Shown: positions 35,382 through 45,677, counted from the first letter of the stretch. The stretch is 64,000 bases of DNA from Agrococcus jejuensis (GCF_007679035.1 NZ_VEFR01000004.1:1-64000), one strand, 5' to 3'. The notes: generated by a model not told the origin, from the sequence alone. Translations and numbers: made by a program.

Positions 35382-36380
35382 ATGGCCGTCATCGACGACG
35401 TCGCGAGGCTCGCTGGCGTCTCGAAGGCCACCGCATCCCGTGCCCTCTCGGGTCGCGGATCCGTGGCGGATGCCACCCGTCAGCGCGTGCTCCAGGCCGC
35501 GTCCGCGCTCGACTTCCGTGCCTCGCCCGCGGCCGTGTCGCTCGCGACCGGACGCACGGGCGCCATCGGCGTGCTCGCCCCCGCGATCGACACCTGGTAC
35601 GTGTCGACGCTGCTGCGCGGCATCGCCGAGGCGGCCCTCGCCCACGACCTCGACGTCGTGCTCTACGACCTCGGACGCGGCGCCGAGATGCGCGAGCGGG
35701 TCTTCGAGCGCTTCCTGCAGCGGCACCACATCGACGCGCTCATCTCGACGACGTTCGCGCTCACGCACCGCGAGGTGTCGCGCCTCGCGTCGATCGGCAT
35801 CCCGGCGGTCGCGCTGGGGGACGGGGCCGCGGGCGTGCGCTCCTGGTGCCTCGACGACGAGCGCGTCGGCACGCTCGCGACCGAGCACCTGCTGTCGCTC
35901 GGGCACCGGCGCATCGCGCACGTGGGCGGGTCGACGGTGCTCGACGAGTCGCTCTTCGCCGCCGAGCGGCTGCGCGAGCGCGGCTACCAGCGTGCGATGC
36001 GGGCGGCGGGGCTGCAGCCCGAGCCGACGCTGCTGCACGATCCGACGGCCGACGCGTCGTATGCGCACGCCCTGTCGATGCTGCGCGCTCCCGACCGTCC
36101 GCGTGCCGTGTTCGCGGCGACCGACGAGATCGCGATGGGCATCCTGCTCGCCGCACGCTCGCTCGGGCTGCGCGTGCCGCTCGACCTGTCGGTCGTGGGC
36201 GTCGACGACCACGCCTACGCGGGCGCGTTCGACCTCACGACGGTGCGACAGGATCCGCGCGAGCACGGCGAGCGCATCGTCGACTGGGTCGTCGCCGACC
36301 TGCGCGCGCCCTCGGGCGACACGTCGCACGAGCTCATCGCGCCCGAGCTCGTCGTGCGGGGCTCGACGGCACCGGCCTGA
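35382..36380 (+). CDS. LacI-family transcriptional regulator
   Basis: 332 residues. The N-terminal DNA-binding domain is clear: AVIDDVARLAGVSKATASRA followed by LSGRGSVADATRQRVLQAAS. The rest is a sugar-binding sensor domain ending with a typical SVVGVDDHAYAGAFDLTTVRQ stretch. It is divergent from the AglEFG-like importer, with two near-identical GGAACCGGTT operators in between, so it probably represses both that operon and itself until its sugar is present. The ATG at 35382 follows GAGGGGGCGCC. Array C begins 8 bases after its stop. Confidence 0.92.
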   Translation: MAVIDDVARLAGVSKATASRALSGRGSVADATRQRVLQAASALDFRASPAAVSLATGRTGAIGVLAPAIDTWYVSTLLRGIAEAALAHDLDVVLYDLGRGAEMRERVFERFLQRHHIDALISTTFALTHREVSRLASIGIPAVALGDGAAGVRSWCLDDERVGTLATEHLLSLGHRRIAHVGGSTVLDESLFAAERLRERGYQRAMRAAGLQPEPTLLHDPTADASYAHALSMLRAPDRPRAVFAATDEIAMGILLAARSLGLRVPLDLSVVGVDDHAYAGAFDLTTVRQDPREHGERIVDWVVADLRAPSGDTSHELIAPELVVRGSTAPA

Positions 36381-36387
36381 GACGGCC

Positions 36388-36603
36388 GGCTGGTCGCTGG
36401 TGGCGCTGACTGGTCACTGGTGGTGACTGGTCACTCGTGGCGCTGGCCGGTCGCTCGTTGCGACCGACTGGTCACGATTCGGTCCCACGAGTGACCATTC
36501 CCCACCACGAGCGACCACCGTCAGACGGACTGGTCAGAGATGCACCGTGACTGGTCGCAGCTGCACCTGACTGGTCGCAGCTTCGGTGCAACTGCGACCA
36601 GTC
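36388..36603. repeat. GACTGGTC array C (two unit types)
   Basis: First block: direct units at 36388, 36408, 36425, 36445 and 36466 (GACTGGTCACTCGTGG-like), inverted units at 36485 and 36505. Second block: direct units at 36528, 36549 and 36569 with a different second half (GACTGGTCGCAGCTGCACC) and one inverted copy ending at 36603. The two blocks share only the GACTGGTC core. The array fills the gap between the convergent LacI and DeoR genes. Confidence 0.88.
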
Positions 36604-36615
36604 GGGCCGACGGGC

Positions 36616-37380
36616 TCACGCCGACGGCACCAGCACCACCTCGGCACCGGCGGCGCGGATGGCGTGCAGCACGTCGGCGGGCACCGCATCCGTCGTCACC
36701 ACCGCATCCACGTCGGCGAACGTCGCGAACCGGTGGGCCGAGGTGCGCGCGAGCTTGTCGGGCGTCACGACCAGCACGACGCGGCGCGAGGCGGCGATGG
36801 CCTCGCGCTTCACCTGCGCGTCGTCCCACCCCGCGACCGTGAGCCCCGACTCGGGCGACGCGGCGCATGCGCCGAGGATCGCGACGTCGAACCGCGTCTC
36901 GCGCACGGCCTGCAGGGCGCCGACGCCGGCGAACGACAGGTCGTCGTGCACGATCGTGCCGCCGGGCACGCGCACCTCGGCGCCCGGGCGGGCGCCCAGT
37001 GCGGCAGCGGCGTGCAGCGAGAGCGCGAGGGCGCGGATGCGTCGTCCGGCGAGCGCGCGGGCCACGGCGACGGCCGTGGTGCCGTTGTCGACGAGCACGG
37101 ATGCGTCGTCGGGCACGAGCGCGGCGGCGGCCGCGGCGAGCGCGGCCTTGTCGTCGCCGTGCTCGCCGGCGCGCAGCGAGAACGGGAAGCCGGAGCCGCG
37201 GTGCGCGACGGGCTCGGCGCCGCCGCGCACGCGTGCGAGCGCACCGACCTCGGCGAGCTCGGCGAGGTCGCGGCGCACGGTGATGGCCGAGGCGCCCGTG
37301 AGCGCGCATAGGTCGCCGATCGAGCGCCGCCCCGAGTCGACGGCGCGGATGATCGAACGCTGTCGTTCCGATCGTTGCAT
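36616..37380 (-). CDS. DeoR-family transcriptional regulator
   Basis: 254 residues. The N-terminal helix-turn-helix reads RSIGDLCALTGASAITVRRD followed by LAELAEVGALARVRGGAEP, the DeoR signature. The C-terminal DeoRC sensor domain has VLVDNGTTAVAVARAL and DVAILGACAASPESGLTV, which normally bind a phosphorylated sugar. The ATG at 37380 is preferred over an upstream one at 37407 because it matches the family start (MQRSERQRSII). It is divergent, with only 29 bases between, from an MFS transporter it probably controls. Confidence 0.9.
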   Translation of the reverse strand: MQRSERQRSIIRAVDSGRRSIGDLCALTGASAITVRRDLAELAEVGALARVRGGAEPVAHRGSGFPFSLRAGEHGDDKAALAAAAAALVPDDASVLVDNGTTAVAVARALAGRRIRALALSLHAAAALGARPGAEVRVPGGTIVHDDLSFAGVGALQAVRETRFDVAILGACAASPESGLTVAGWDDAQVKREAIAASRRVVLVVTPDKLARTSAHRFATFADVDAVVTTDAVPADVLHAIRAAGAEVVLVPSA

Positions 37381-37397
37381 GCGATCAGTCTGGCCCC

Positions 37398-37403
37398 TAG
37401 CGT
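37398..37403 (+). promoter_or_regulatory. Leaderless -10 element of MFS transporter
   Basis: TAGCGT, 6 bases before the GTG at 37410. The promoter lies inside the 29-base gap shared with the divergent DeoR gene, so one bound regulator would cover both starts. Confidence 0.6.
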
Positions 37404-37409
37404 GCATCC

Positions 37410-38600
37410 GTGGCCATCCGATCGACGCTCCGCCCCATCGCCGGCTCCGGCCTCATGTTCGCGACCAACGGCGCGATCTTCGCCGCGCTGCTGCCCTGGT
37501 ATCCGCAGCTCGCCGATCGTCTCGGGCTCGGCGGCCTGCAGTTCGGGCTCGTCGTCGCGTGCTTCGCGCTCGGCGCCGTCGTGTCGTCGGCGTTGCCCGC
37601 GCCGCTCATCCGTCGCTTCGGGGCGCGTCGCGTCGCCGTGCTCGGCACGGTGCTCATCGCGCTCGCCGTGGCCGCGGCCGGCTGGTCGACGACCGGCGTC
37701 GTGCTCGCGGCCTGCATCCTCACCGTCGGCTTCACGGATGCGATCGTCGACGTCGCACAGAACGTCGCCGGCCTGCGCGTGCAGCAGCGTGCCCGGCGGC
37801 CCATCCTCGGGTCGATGCACGCCCTGTGGAGCCTCGGCGCCGCCGGCTCCGGCGCCATCTCGACCGCGGTCGCGGCGGCGGGTGGCGATCTGCGCATCCA
37901 CCTCGCCGTCACCGGGCTCGTCTGCGTGGGCCTCGTCGCGGTCGCGGGCTGGGTCGTCGGCCCGGTGCCCGAGGCGCCCGCCGAGGAGGACGCGGGCGTG
38001 CACGGCCTCGCGCGCTGGCGCCGCGTGGCGGTGATCGCGTTGCCGATCGTGATCATCGCGATCGCGGGCACGGTCGTCGAGGACGTCGCCAACAACTGGG
38101 CCGCCATCTCGGGCGTGCAGCTGGCCGGACTCGACGCGTCCGTCGCCGGCATCGCCTTCACGGTCGTGATCGCCAGCCAATGCGTGGGCCGCTTCACGGG
38201 CGACCTGCTCATCCATCGCCTCGGCCGCGGCACGGTCGCACGCATCGGCGGCGCGCTCGTGGCGCTCGGCGGCATCGCGATCGTGCTCGCCTCCGAGCCC
38301 GCGCTGCTCATGACCGGCTTCGTGCTCGCCGGATACGGATGCGCGACGCTCGTGCCGAGCGCGTTCTCGGCCGCGGGCTCCATCCCCGGGCTCAGCGAGG
38401 GCGCGGGCGTGACGGTGGTGAGCTGGCTCATGCGCCTTGGATTCCTCGGCACGAGCCCCCTCATCGGCGGGCTGTCGGACGCGGTCGACCTGCGCGTCGG
38501 GCTCGCGGTGCTCGTGGTCGCCGGCCTCGTGGTCGTCGTCCTCGCACCGCGGCTCGACCCCGGCGCCCAGCGGCCGCCCGCCGCCGCTCCCGCGCTCTGA
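37410..38600 (+). CDS. MFS transporter (sugar/metabolite type)
   Basis: 396 residues with twelve predicted transmembrane helices. The loop LIRRFGARRVAVLGTVLIAL after helix 2 is an MFS A-like motif. The N-terminal MFATNGAIFAALLPWYPQLA and the internal ILGSMHALWSLGAAGSG resemble bacterial YbjJ-type MFS proteins of unknown substrate. A divergent DeoR regulator suggests a sugar or sugar-derived ligand. The GTG start is leaderless, 6 bases after a TAGCGT element. Array D follows its stop. Confidence 0.87.
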   Translation: MAIRSTLRPIAGSGLMFATNGAIFAALLPWYPQLADRLGLGGLQFGLVVACFALGAVVSSALPAPLIRRFGARRVAVLGTVLIALAVAAAGWSTTGVVLAACILTVGFTDAIVDVAQNVAGLRVQQRARRPILGSMHALWSLGAAGSGAISTAVAAAGGDLRIHLAVTGLVCVGLVAVAGWVVGPVPEAPAEEDAGVHGLARWRRVAVIALPIVIIAIAGTVVEDVANNWAAISGVQLAGLDASVAGIAFTVVIASQCVGRFTGDLLIHRLGRGTVARIGGALVALGGIAIVLASEPALLMTGFVLAGYGCATLVPSAFSAAGSIPGLSEGAGVTVVSWLMRLGFLGTSPLIGGLSDAVDLRVGLAVLVVAGLVVVVLAPRLDPGAQRPPAAAPAL

Positions 38601-38628
38601 CCCGTCCCACGGCCTCGGTCCTGCCGCT

Positions 38629-38745
38629 GACTGGTCGCTCGTGGTGGTGACTGGTCACTCGTGGTCGGGACTGGTCGCTCGTGGGAACGACTGGTGACCA
38701 CTCGATCCCCACGAGCGACCAGTCGCCGCCAACGAGCGACCAGTC
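38629..38745. repeat. GACTGGTC array D
   Basis: Four direct units start at exact 20-base steps (38629, 38649, 38669, 38689), reading GACTGGTCRCTCGTGG in three of them. Two inverted units end at 38724 and 38745. It lies in the 314-base gap between the MFS gene and trehalose synthase, both on the plus strand. The remaining ~170 bases before the synthase start must hold its promoter; I see no other clear structure there. Confidence 0.88.
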
Positions 38746-38914
38746 ATGCGCCAGACGAGAGCGGGCAGCCGCCCCCATGCGGCACGACCACCGCCGCGCG
38801 CAAGCCCCCGCGTCCTCTGGCCGAAGCGGGCCGCGAGTGCTTGGCTGGGTCGACGCGTCCCGGCCGTGAGGCGGGGCGCACCGCACGTGCATGAGCCGAG
38901 CGAGAGGACCGCGC

Positions 38915-40639
<1,725 letters not shown>

Positions 40640-40645
40640 CGAGCG

Positions 40646-40864
40646 TCAGCGTCGGGCGCGCACGGCCGACACGACGCCCCAGATCAGCACGCCGAGGGCG
40701 ATCGGGAAGCCGAGCAGCATCATCCCGTCGAGGCGCCCGCCCGGCATGGCGTTCAGCTCGATCGCGACGATCCATGCGACGAGCGTGACGGCACCGATCA
40801 CGAGGCCGGCGATGATGAGGGCACGCGGCGGCACGTCGTCGTCGGATGGTCGTCGCCGGGCCAT
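40646..40864 (-). CDS. Small two-helix membrane protein
   Basis: 72 residues. A basic N-terminus (MARRRPSDDD) precedes two transmembrane segments (about 15-35 and 48-68) and ends in RARR. No family is recognised. The ATG at 40864 has TACCCT 6 bases upstream, the leaderless pattern seen repeatedly in this window, which supports it as a real gene. Its stop is 6 bases from that of the convergent trehalose synthase. Confidence 0.7.
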   Translation of the reverse strand: MARRRPSDDDVPPRALIIAGLVIGAVTLVAWIVAIELNAMPGGRLDGMMLLGFPIALGVLIWGVVSAVRARR

Positions 40865-40870
40865 GGCTCG

Positions 40871-40876
40871 AGGGTA
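40871..40876 (-). promoter_or_regulatory. Leaderless -10 element of 72-residue membrane protein
   Basis: Minus-strand TACCCT, 6 bases before the ATG at 40864. Confidence 0.6.
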
Positions 40877-40897
40877 GGTCGAGGCACGCCCCTCCGG

Positions 40898-41290
40898 TCA
40901 AGGGGCCGCGGCGTCGACCTCGGCCTGCGAGCGCAGCACGCACAGCTCGTTGCCCTCGGGGTCGGCCATCGTGACCCATCCGCCCGTCGCGGTGCGGCGA
41001 TCGGCGAGCTGCGTGGCGCCGATGGCGAGCAGGCGCTCGACCTCCTCGTCGCGCGTGCGGTCGGTCGGGCGCAGGTCGAGGTGGATGCGGTTCTTCACCG
41101 ACTTCGCCTCGGGCACCTCGATGAACAGGAGTCGATGCGAGCCGTCGGGCGCGAGGATCATGCACTCCTCGTGCCCCGGCTCGTTGGGGTCGCCGTCGAC
41201 GTCGACGTAGCCGAGCACCCGCTTCCACCACTCGGACAGCGCGTACGCGTCGCGGCAGTCGATGGACGTGTGGGAGACGGCGCTGACCAT
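40898..41290 (-). CDS. VOC-family (glyoxalase-like) protein
   Basis: 130 residues, vicinal oxygen chelate fold with two beta-alpha-beta-beta-beta units. Metal-site candidates are His7 in SHTSIDCRD, the acidic/His residues in NRIHLDLRP, and Glu in MADPEGNELCVL near the C-terminus. Such proteins include glyoxalases, dioxygenases and antibiotic-binding proteins; the substrate cannot be inferred. The ATG at 41290 is leaderless, 6 bases after TATCCT on the minus strand. Confidence 0.85.
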   Translation of the reverse strand: MVSAVSHTSIDCRDAYALSEWWKRVLGYVDVDGDPNEPGHEECMILAPDGSHRLLFIEVPEAKSVKNRIHLDLRPTDRTRDEEVERLLAIGATQLADRRTATGGWVTMADPEGNELCVLRSQAEVDAAAP

Positions 41291-41296
41291 GGCCCG

Positions 41297-41302
41297 AGGA
41301 TA
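41297..41302 (-). promoter_or_regulatory. Leaderless -10 element of the VOC gene
   Basis: Minus-strand TATCCT with 6 bases to the ATG at 41290. Confidence 0.6.
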
Positions 41303-41332
41303 GGCGCGCGGCGAGCCCTGCGCGATGCCGTC

Positions 41333-42064
41333 CTAGGCCGTCGCGAGCTGGATGGCACCCGTCACGATCACGGCGACGCCGCCGAGCGTCGCGACCGTGA
41401 TGCACGCGATGCGGCCTGCTCGCGGGTCGATGCGCTTCGCGGCATACGAGCCGACGACCGCGCCGAGGGCGAGCGCGGCGAGCGCGACGATCCACTCCGC
41501 CAGCGTGAGCGAGGGCACCTCGCCGCGCATGACGAGCGACACGATGCAGACGATCACGAGATACGCCTGCATGCTCGTGACGAACGCCTTGTGCTCCCAG
41601 CGGGCAGCGATGGCGTACGCCGTGACGGCCGGCCCGCCGACGCCGGCGAGCACGTTCATCACGCCTCCTGCCGCCCCCGCCGCGACGAGGCCGGGCCAGC
41701 GGTCGAGACCCCGGATGCGCCGTGCGGCGACGCTGATCGACAGGGCGATGAGCACGAGGCAGCCGGCGAGGATCGACAGGTGCGGCCCCGCGAGCGATCG
41801 GGCGAGCAGCGCGCCCGGCACGATGGCGACGACCGCGGCTGCCGCGATCGGCAGGATCCTCCGGTACTCGACCTGCTTCACGACGCCGAGGTAGGCGACG
41901 AGCGCGGTGCCGAGCCCGAAGACGTTGGCCACGACGACGCCCTGCAGCGGGCCGAGCAGCAGCATGAGCATGGGCGAGGCGACGAGGCCGAAGCCGATGC
42001 CCGCGACCCGCTGGGTCGTCGAGCCCAGCAGCACGATGCCGCCGATCGCGGCTGCGACCACCAC
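41333..42064 (-). CDS. TauE/SafE-family membrane transporter
   Basis: 243 residues with seven or eight predicted transmembrane helices. The TauE/SafE pattern is seen in GIGFGLVASPMLMLLLGPLQ and the second-half GVMNVLAGVGGPAVTAYAIA, which carry the two conserved Gly/Pro motifs. Members export sulfite, sulfoacetate or other organosulfur anions. The start is unsure. I choose GTG 42064, two bases after the RDD gene stop (TGA at 42067-42069), with a second GTG at 42061. No ribosome binding site is visible, so it is probably translated by coupling to the upstream RDD gene. Confidence 0.82.
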   Translation of the reverse strand: MVVAAAIGGIVLLGSTTQRVAGIGFGLVASPMLMLLLGPLQGVVVANVFGLGTALVAYLGVVKQVEYRRILPIAAAAVVAIVPGALLARSLAGPHLSILAGCLVLIALSISVAARRIRGLDRWPGLVAAGAAGGVMNVLAGVGGPAVTAYAIAARWEHKAFVTSMQAYLVIVCIVSLVMRGEVPSLTLAEWIVALAALALGAVVGSYAAKRIDPRAGRIACITVATLGGVAVIVTGAIQLATA

Positions 42065-42066
42065 GG

Positions 42067-42897
42067 TCAGCCGCGCACGACGGCGGTCTTCGCCAGCTTG
42101 TCGTGGATCGCCTGGCGGCGCGCATCCCACAGCGGCCACAGGCCGTCGACGATGGGGAACATGCCGGCGACGATGCCGAGCCCGGGCACGCCCGCGAGCA
42201 GGTTCGGCATCGCGTAGTGCAGCAGCCAGCGCGACAGCGCCGCGCGCCAGATCGGCAGCCCCTCGCGATCGCGCAGCCGCACGCGGATGCCGAGCAGGCG
42301 CTTGCCGAGCGTGCGGCCCCGCAGCGCGACGAGCACGACGTGGTACGCGCCGCTGGCTGCGAGGGTGAGGAACGAGAGGGCGATGAGCTCGCCCGAGTGC
42401 TGCGTGAGGAAGCCGACGTACGCCTCGTCGATGGCGGCGCTCGCAGCCGTCGGATCCGCAGCCGCGTCGCCGGAGAGCAGCGGTGCGAAGGCCTCGTCCG
42501 CGGCCGCGATGAGCCCGAGCGCGCCCGCGATCACGAGCGTCGTGAGCTGGATGACGATCCAGTCGACGACGTAGGCGCCGAAGCGCCGCCCCCACGTGGC
42601 GAGCTCCACGCCGTCGGGCGTGCGGATGCGGTCGTCGGGCGACGCCGGCTGCCCCCAGCCGAGGCCGCGGGACTGGTCGGGCCAGCCCTCCTGCTGCTCC
42701 GAGGGGTGCGCGCCATGGCCCTGCTGCGGCTCGGGCTGCACGGGCTGCGGCTGCTGCGGCGCACCCGGCGCCTGGAACGCGGCGGGCTGCGTCTGCTGCA
42801 CCGCGAGCCACGTGTCGCCGTCCCAGTAGCGGCGATCCTCGGGACCGGTGCCGAACGGATCCTGGTACCAACCGGGCTCCCGGGACTGCTCGCTCAT
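42067..42897 (-). CDS. DUF2510-RDD family membrane protein
   Basis: 276 residues. The first ~30 residues (SREPGWYQDPFGTGPEDRRY then WDGDTW) form a DUF2510-type WYxDP motif. A Gln/Pro-rich linker follows to about residue 90, then an RDD domain with three or four membrane helices: GVELATWGRRFGAYVVDWIV contains the R...D pair and GRTLGKRLLGIRV is the second signature. RDD function is unclear; some members are Na+/H+ antiporter-like. ATG 42897 is 7 bases after a TACCCT element, so it is leaderless. It is followed by the TauE gene, probably as an operon. Confidence 0.87.
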   Translation of the reverse strand: MSEQSREPGWYQDPFGTGPEDRRYWDGDTWLAVQQTQPAAFQAPGAPQQPQPVQPEPQQGHGAHPSEQQEGWPDQSRGLGWGQPASPDDRIRTPDGVELATWGRRFGAYVVDWIVIQLTTLVIAGALGLIAAADEAFAPLLSGDAAADPTAASAAIDEAYVGFLTQHSGELIALSFLTLAASGAYHVVLVALRGRTLGKRLLGIRVRLRDREGLPIWRAALSRWLLHYAMPNLLAGVPGLGIVAGMFPIVDGLWPLWDARRQAIHDKLAKTAVVRG

Positions 42898-42904
42898 GCC
42901 CTCC

Positions 42905-42910
42905 AGGGTA
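42905..42910 (-). promoter_or_regulatory. Leaderless -10 element of the first RDD gene
   Basis: Minus-strand TACCCT, 7 bases before the ATG at 42897. Confidence 0.55.
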
Positions 42911-43027
42911 CGGCGGTGCTGCGTGCGGTGCCGCACGCGGCCGTCCGCACGAGGTGTCGCTGCGCGGCCGTTCGGGGCGCAGCGCCCTCGAGGGCCGCAG
43001 CGCCGTCACCCCGAGACGCCGTCGCGC

Positions 43028-43648
43028 CTATGCCATGACGACGCTCGTGCCGGCCGCCGAGTCGTGGAACGCCTGGCGACGGTCGTTCCAGATGAGCGGC
43101 CGCAGGCCGTCGATCAGCACCCACAGGCCGGCGGCGCCCCCGAGCCACGGCACCGCCGTGAGCGCACCCGGCGCGAGCTGCACCGCCCAGCGCGTGGCGG
43201 CCTCGCCGAGCGTGGGGCGTCGCTCGTGGTCGCGGTGGCGCACGCGGATGCCGAGCACGCGCTTGCCGACGGTCCATCCGAGTCGCGTCAGCATGAGGAC
43301 GGTGTAGGCGGCGCTCGCGATCAGGGTCAGGGCCAGCATGAGCACCGCGTACCACCATGCGCCCGAGCCCGGTCGCGTCCACGCCTCGGCGACGAGGTCG
43401 GCGGGCATCGAGCCGAACCATGTCACGGGACCGAGCAGCCCGAGCGGCAGCAGCACGGCCTGCACGGCGATCGCCACGAGCAAGCCGTCGATCCAGTAGG
43501 CGACGAGGCGGCGCCACCACGCGGCGAGCGGCACGCCGTCGGGCGTCACGACGCGGTCGCGCTGCGTCGGCGGCAGCAGCATCGCCTCCTCCGCCGTCGG
43601 CGTCGGGCGGGGGCGGCCGTCGTGTCCGGGGATCCACTGGTCGCTCAT
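43028..43648 (-). CDS. RDD family membrane protein
   Basis: 206 residues. The RDD signature appears as GVPLAAWWRRLVAYWIDGLL and, after two hydrophobic segments, GWTVGKRVLGIRVRHRD. Three to four membrane helices are predicted. The short hydrophilic N-terminus (SDQWIPGHDGRPRPTPTAEE) carries no DUF2510 motif, unlike the neighbouring paralogue at 42067-42897. The C-terminus (NDRRQAFHDSAAGTSVVMA) parallels that of the neighbour, so the two probably arose by tandem duplication. It is leaderless, with TACGGT 7 bases before the ATG. Confidence 0.86.
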   Translation of the reverse strand: MSDQWIPGHDGRPRPTPTAEEAMLLPPTQRDRVVTPDGVPLAAWWRRLVAYWIDGLLVAIAVQAVLLPLGLLGPVTWFGSMPADLVAEAWTRPGSGAWWYAVLMLALTLIASAAYTVLMLTRLGWTVGKRVLGIRVRHRDHERRPTLGEAATRWAVQLAPGALTAVPWLGGAAGLWVLIDGLRPLIWNDRRQAFHDSAAGTSVVMA

Positions 43649-43655
43649 GCGACGT

Positions 43656-43661
43656 ACCGTA
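43656..43661 (-). promoter_or_regulatory. Leaderless -10 element of the second RDD gene
   Basis: Minus-strand TACGGT, 7 bases before the ATG at 43648. Confidence 0.5.
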
Positions 43662-43717
43662 TCGATCCGTTCGCGGCGCGTGAACCCCCTCGACGCCATC
43701 CTGCGCCCGCAGCGGCG

Positions 43718-43723
43718 TAGCCT
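43718..43723 (+). promoter_or_regulatory. Leaderless -10 element of the pirin gene
   Basis: TAGCCT, 6 bases before the ATG at 43730. Confidence 0.6.
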
Positions 43724-43729
43724 CGGACC

Positions 43730-44737
43730 ATGAGCAACGACGAGGCCGCCCCGGTCGTCGAGGCGGAGCGCGGATGCGTCGACGAGGCCGCCGAGGCCGG
43801 CGTCGAGCTGCTGCTGCCGCGCGAGGTGCCGCTCGGCGGCCCGCGAGCGATGCCCGTGCTGCGCGTGCTGCCGAACAAGCACCGCCACATGGTGGGTGCG
43901 TGGTGCTTCGCGGACGCGTTCGGCCCCGAGGACGTCACGGCGCACGGCGGCATGGACGTGCCGCCGCATCCGCACACGGGCCTGCAGACGGTGTCGTGGC
44001 TCGTCGCCGGCAGCATCGAGCACCGAGACTCGGTGGGCTCGGTGCACACGGTGGCGCCGGGCGGCGTCAACGTCATGACGGCCGGCCGCGGCATCGCGCA
44101 CTCCGAGCACTCGACGCCCGAGACGACGTCGCTGCACGGCGTGCAGCTGTGGGTGGCGCTGCCCGAGGCGCAGCGGTGGATCGAGCCGCACTTCGCGGGT
44201 CTCGATGCCGTGCCGACGGTGTCGGTGGGGGATGCGACGGTGCAGGTGTTCGCCGGCTCGCTGGGCGTGCTGCACGCCGAGGTGCCGGTGCACACGCCCA
44301 TCGTCGGCGCCGAGGTGCGGCTGCCGGCCGGCGGCGTCGCCGAGGTGCCCGCCGACCCGTCGTTCGAGCACGGCGTGCTCGCGCTCACCGAGGGCCTCGT
44401 CGTGGGCGGCGTGCCCGTGCCCGTCGGCGGCATGGCGGTGATGGCGCCGGGCGACGACCTCGTGCGCATCCACGCCGATGCCGACGCAGCTGGCGACGTC
44501 GTCGCGATCCTGCTGGGCGGCGAGCCCTTCGCCGAGGAGATCGTCATGTTCTGGAACTTCGTCGGCACGACCCACGACGACGTCGCGGCAGCGCGCGAGT
44601 CGTGGATGCGCGAGCGCGACGCGGGCGCGGAGGCGCGCGAGCGCTTCGGCGTCGTGCCCGGCGGCGAGCCCACGCTGCCGTCGCCGCGCCTGCCCGACGT
44701 CGAGCTGCTGCCGCGCGGTCGCGCCCGCCGGCGCTGA
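43730..44737 (+). CDS. Pirin-family bicupin protein
   Basis: 335 residues with two cupin domains. The N-terminal metal-binding cupin is intact: PPHPHTGLQTVSWLVAGSIE supplies two His, and GRGIAHSEHSTPE supplies a further His and Glu. The C-terminal pirin_C domain is more diverged. Bacterial pirins include quercetin dioxygenases and regulators of central metabolism; the activity here is not predictable. It is leaderless. The C-terminus is Arg-rich (PRGRARRR). It is convergent with the membrane protein gene at 44750 and only 12 bases from it. Confidence 0.9.
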   Translation: MSNDEAAPVVEAERGCVDEAAEAGVELLLPREVPLGGPRAMPVLRVLPNKHRHMVGAWCFADAFGPEDVTAHGGMDVPPHPHTGLQTVSWLVAGSIEHRDSVGSVHTVAPGGVNVMTAGRGIAHSEHSTPETTSLHGVQLWVALPEAQRWIEPHFAGLDAVPTVSVGDATVQVFAGSLGVLHAEVPVHTPIVGAEVRLPAGGVAEVPADPSFEHGVLALTEGLVVGGVPVPVGGMAVMAPGDDLVRIHADADAAGDVVAILLGGEPFAEEIVMFWNFVGTTHDDVAAARESWMRERDAGAEARERFGVVPGGEPTLPSPRLPDVELLPRGRARRR

Positions 44738-44749
44738 GGCGCCGACGCG

Positions 44750-45598
44750 CTAGGCCGTGACGGCCGCGGCGTTCGCGACCGGCGCTCGATCGCGCAGCAC
44801 CGCGAAGGTCGCGATGCCCGTCGCGACGCATGCGAGCGCTGCGAGCCACGGCATGGCCCACGACAGCCCGCCGCCGGTCATGAGGGTGTCGGCGATGTCC
44901 ATGCCGAGGCCGAGCTCCCACCAGCCGAGCCCCATGATCGCGAGGATGCCCGGAGCGGCGGTCCAGGCGAAGGAGGCTCCCGGGCGCAGACGGCGCCACC
45001 GCACGATGGCGGCGACGACGATCGCCGACGCGGCCCATGCCGCACCGAACACCATCGCGAGTCGGGAGCCTTCGGCGCCGGCGGCCGCGAGTGCCGCATG
45101 CACCTCGGCCGCAGCGGCGCCGGGCACGAGCGTCTCGGGCAGCCACACGAGTGCGTCGACGACGCCCAGGGCGACGAGGACGAGGCTCACGCCCGCGCCG
45201 GTCGCGATCGCGCGCGGCGCGCGCGGGGCGAACGGTGGCACCCCGCGCCCCGTGAGCACGAGCGCGAGGCACGCGACGATCGCGAGGAGGAGGGGGATCC
45301 CGAGCACGAGGGCCGCGCCGAGGATCGCTCCGAACGCCACGCCGACGGCGGCGACCGATGCTCCGGCGGCGATGACCGCGATGGCGACGAGCTGCCCGCG
45401 CGGCGCACCCTGCACGGCCGCGCGCACGAGCAGCCCGGCGCCGGCGACGACCGCGGTCGCGACGAGCGCGACCATCGGCGCGATCGACCACCAGCCGTCG
45501 CGCGGCATCACCGTCATGGCGAAGAGGCCCGCGGCGACGACGGCCGAGAGGCAGGCCACCGCGGCGCGCACGTCGGGGCGGTGGAGGGCGTCGGGCAT
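44750..45598 (-). CDS. Hypothetical polytopic membrane protein
   Basis: 282 residues with about eight hydrophobic segments and Ala/Val-rich composition. Short loops contain Trp-rich stretches (PRDGWWSIAPMVAL and GLGWWELGLGM). No known family is recognised. The ATG at 45598 is leaderless, with TAGCGT 6 bases before it on the minus strand, which supports both the start and expression. It is a single gene, convergent with the pirin gene. Confidence 0.72.
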   Translation of the reverse strand: MPDALHRPDVRAAVACLSAVVAAGLFAMTVMPRDGWWSIAPMVALVATAVVAGAGLLVRAAVQGAPRGQLVAIAVIAAGASVAAVGVAFGAILGAALVLGIPLLLAIVACLALVLTGRGVPPFAPRAPRAIATGAGVSLVLVALGVVDALVWLPETLVPGAAAAEVHAALAAAGAEGSRLAMVFGAAWAASAIVVAAIVRWRRLRPGASFAWTAAPGILAIMGLGWWELGLGMDIADTLMTGGGLSWAMPWLAALACVATGIATFAVLRDRAPVANAAAVTA

Positions 45599-45604
45599 GC
45601 CTCG

Positions 45605-45610
45605 ACGCTA
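45605..45610 (-). promoter_or_regulatory. Leaderless -10 element of 282-residue membrane protein
   Basis: Minus-strand TAGCGT, 6 bases before the ATG at 45598. Confidence 0.6.
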
Positions 45611-45665
45611 GGCGGGCGCCCTGGACGCGGCGTGCACCGACCCGCTGCGGCACCGGTATGCGCAG

Positions 45666-45677
45666 GAATCACGATTC
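45666..45677. promoter_or_regulatory. Inverted repeat GAATC-AC-GATTC
   Basis: A short inverted repeat in an unusually AT-containing part of the 282-base gap between 45598 and 45881, close upstream of the leaderless promoter of the membrane-protein gene. It is operator-like, but no cognate regulator is evident. Confidence 0.35.
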
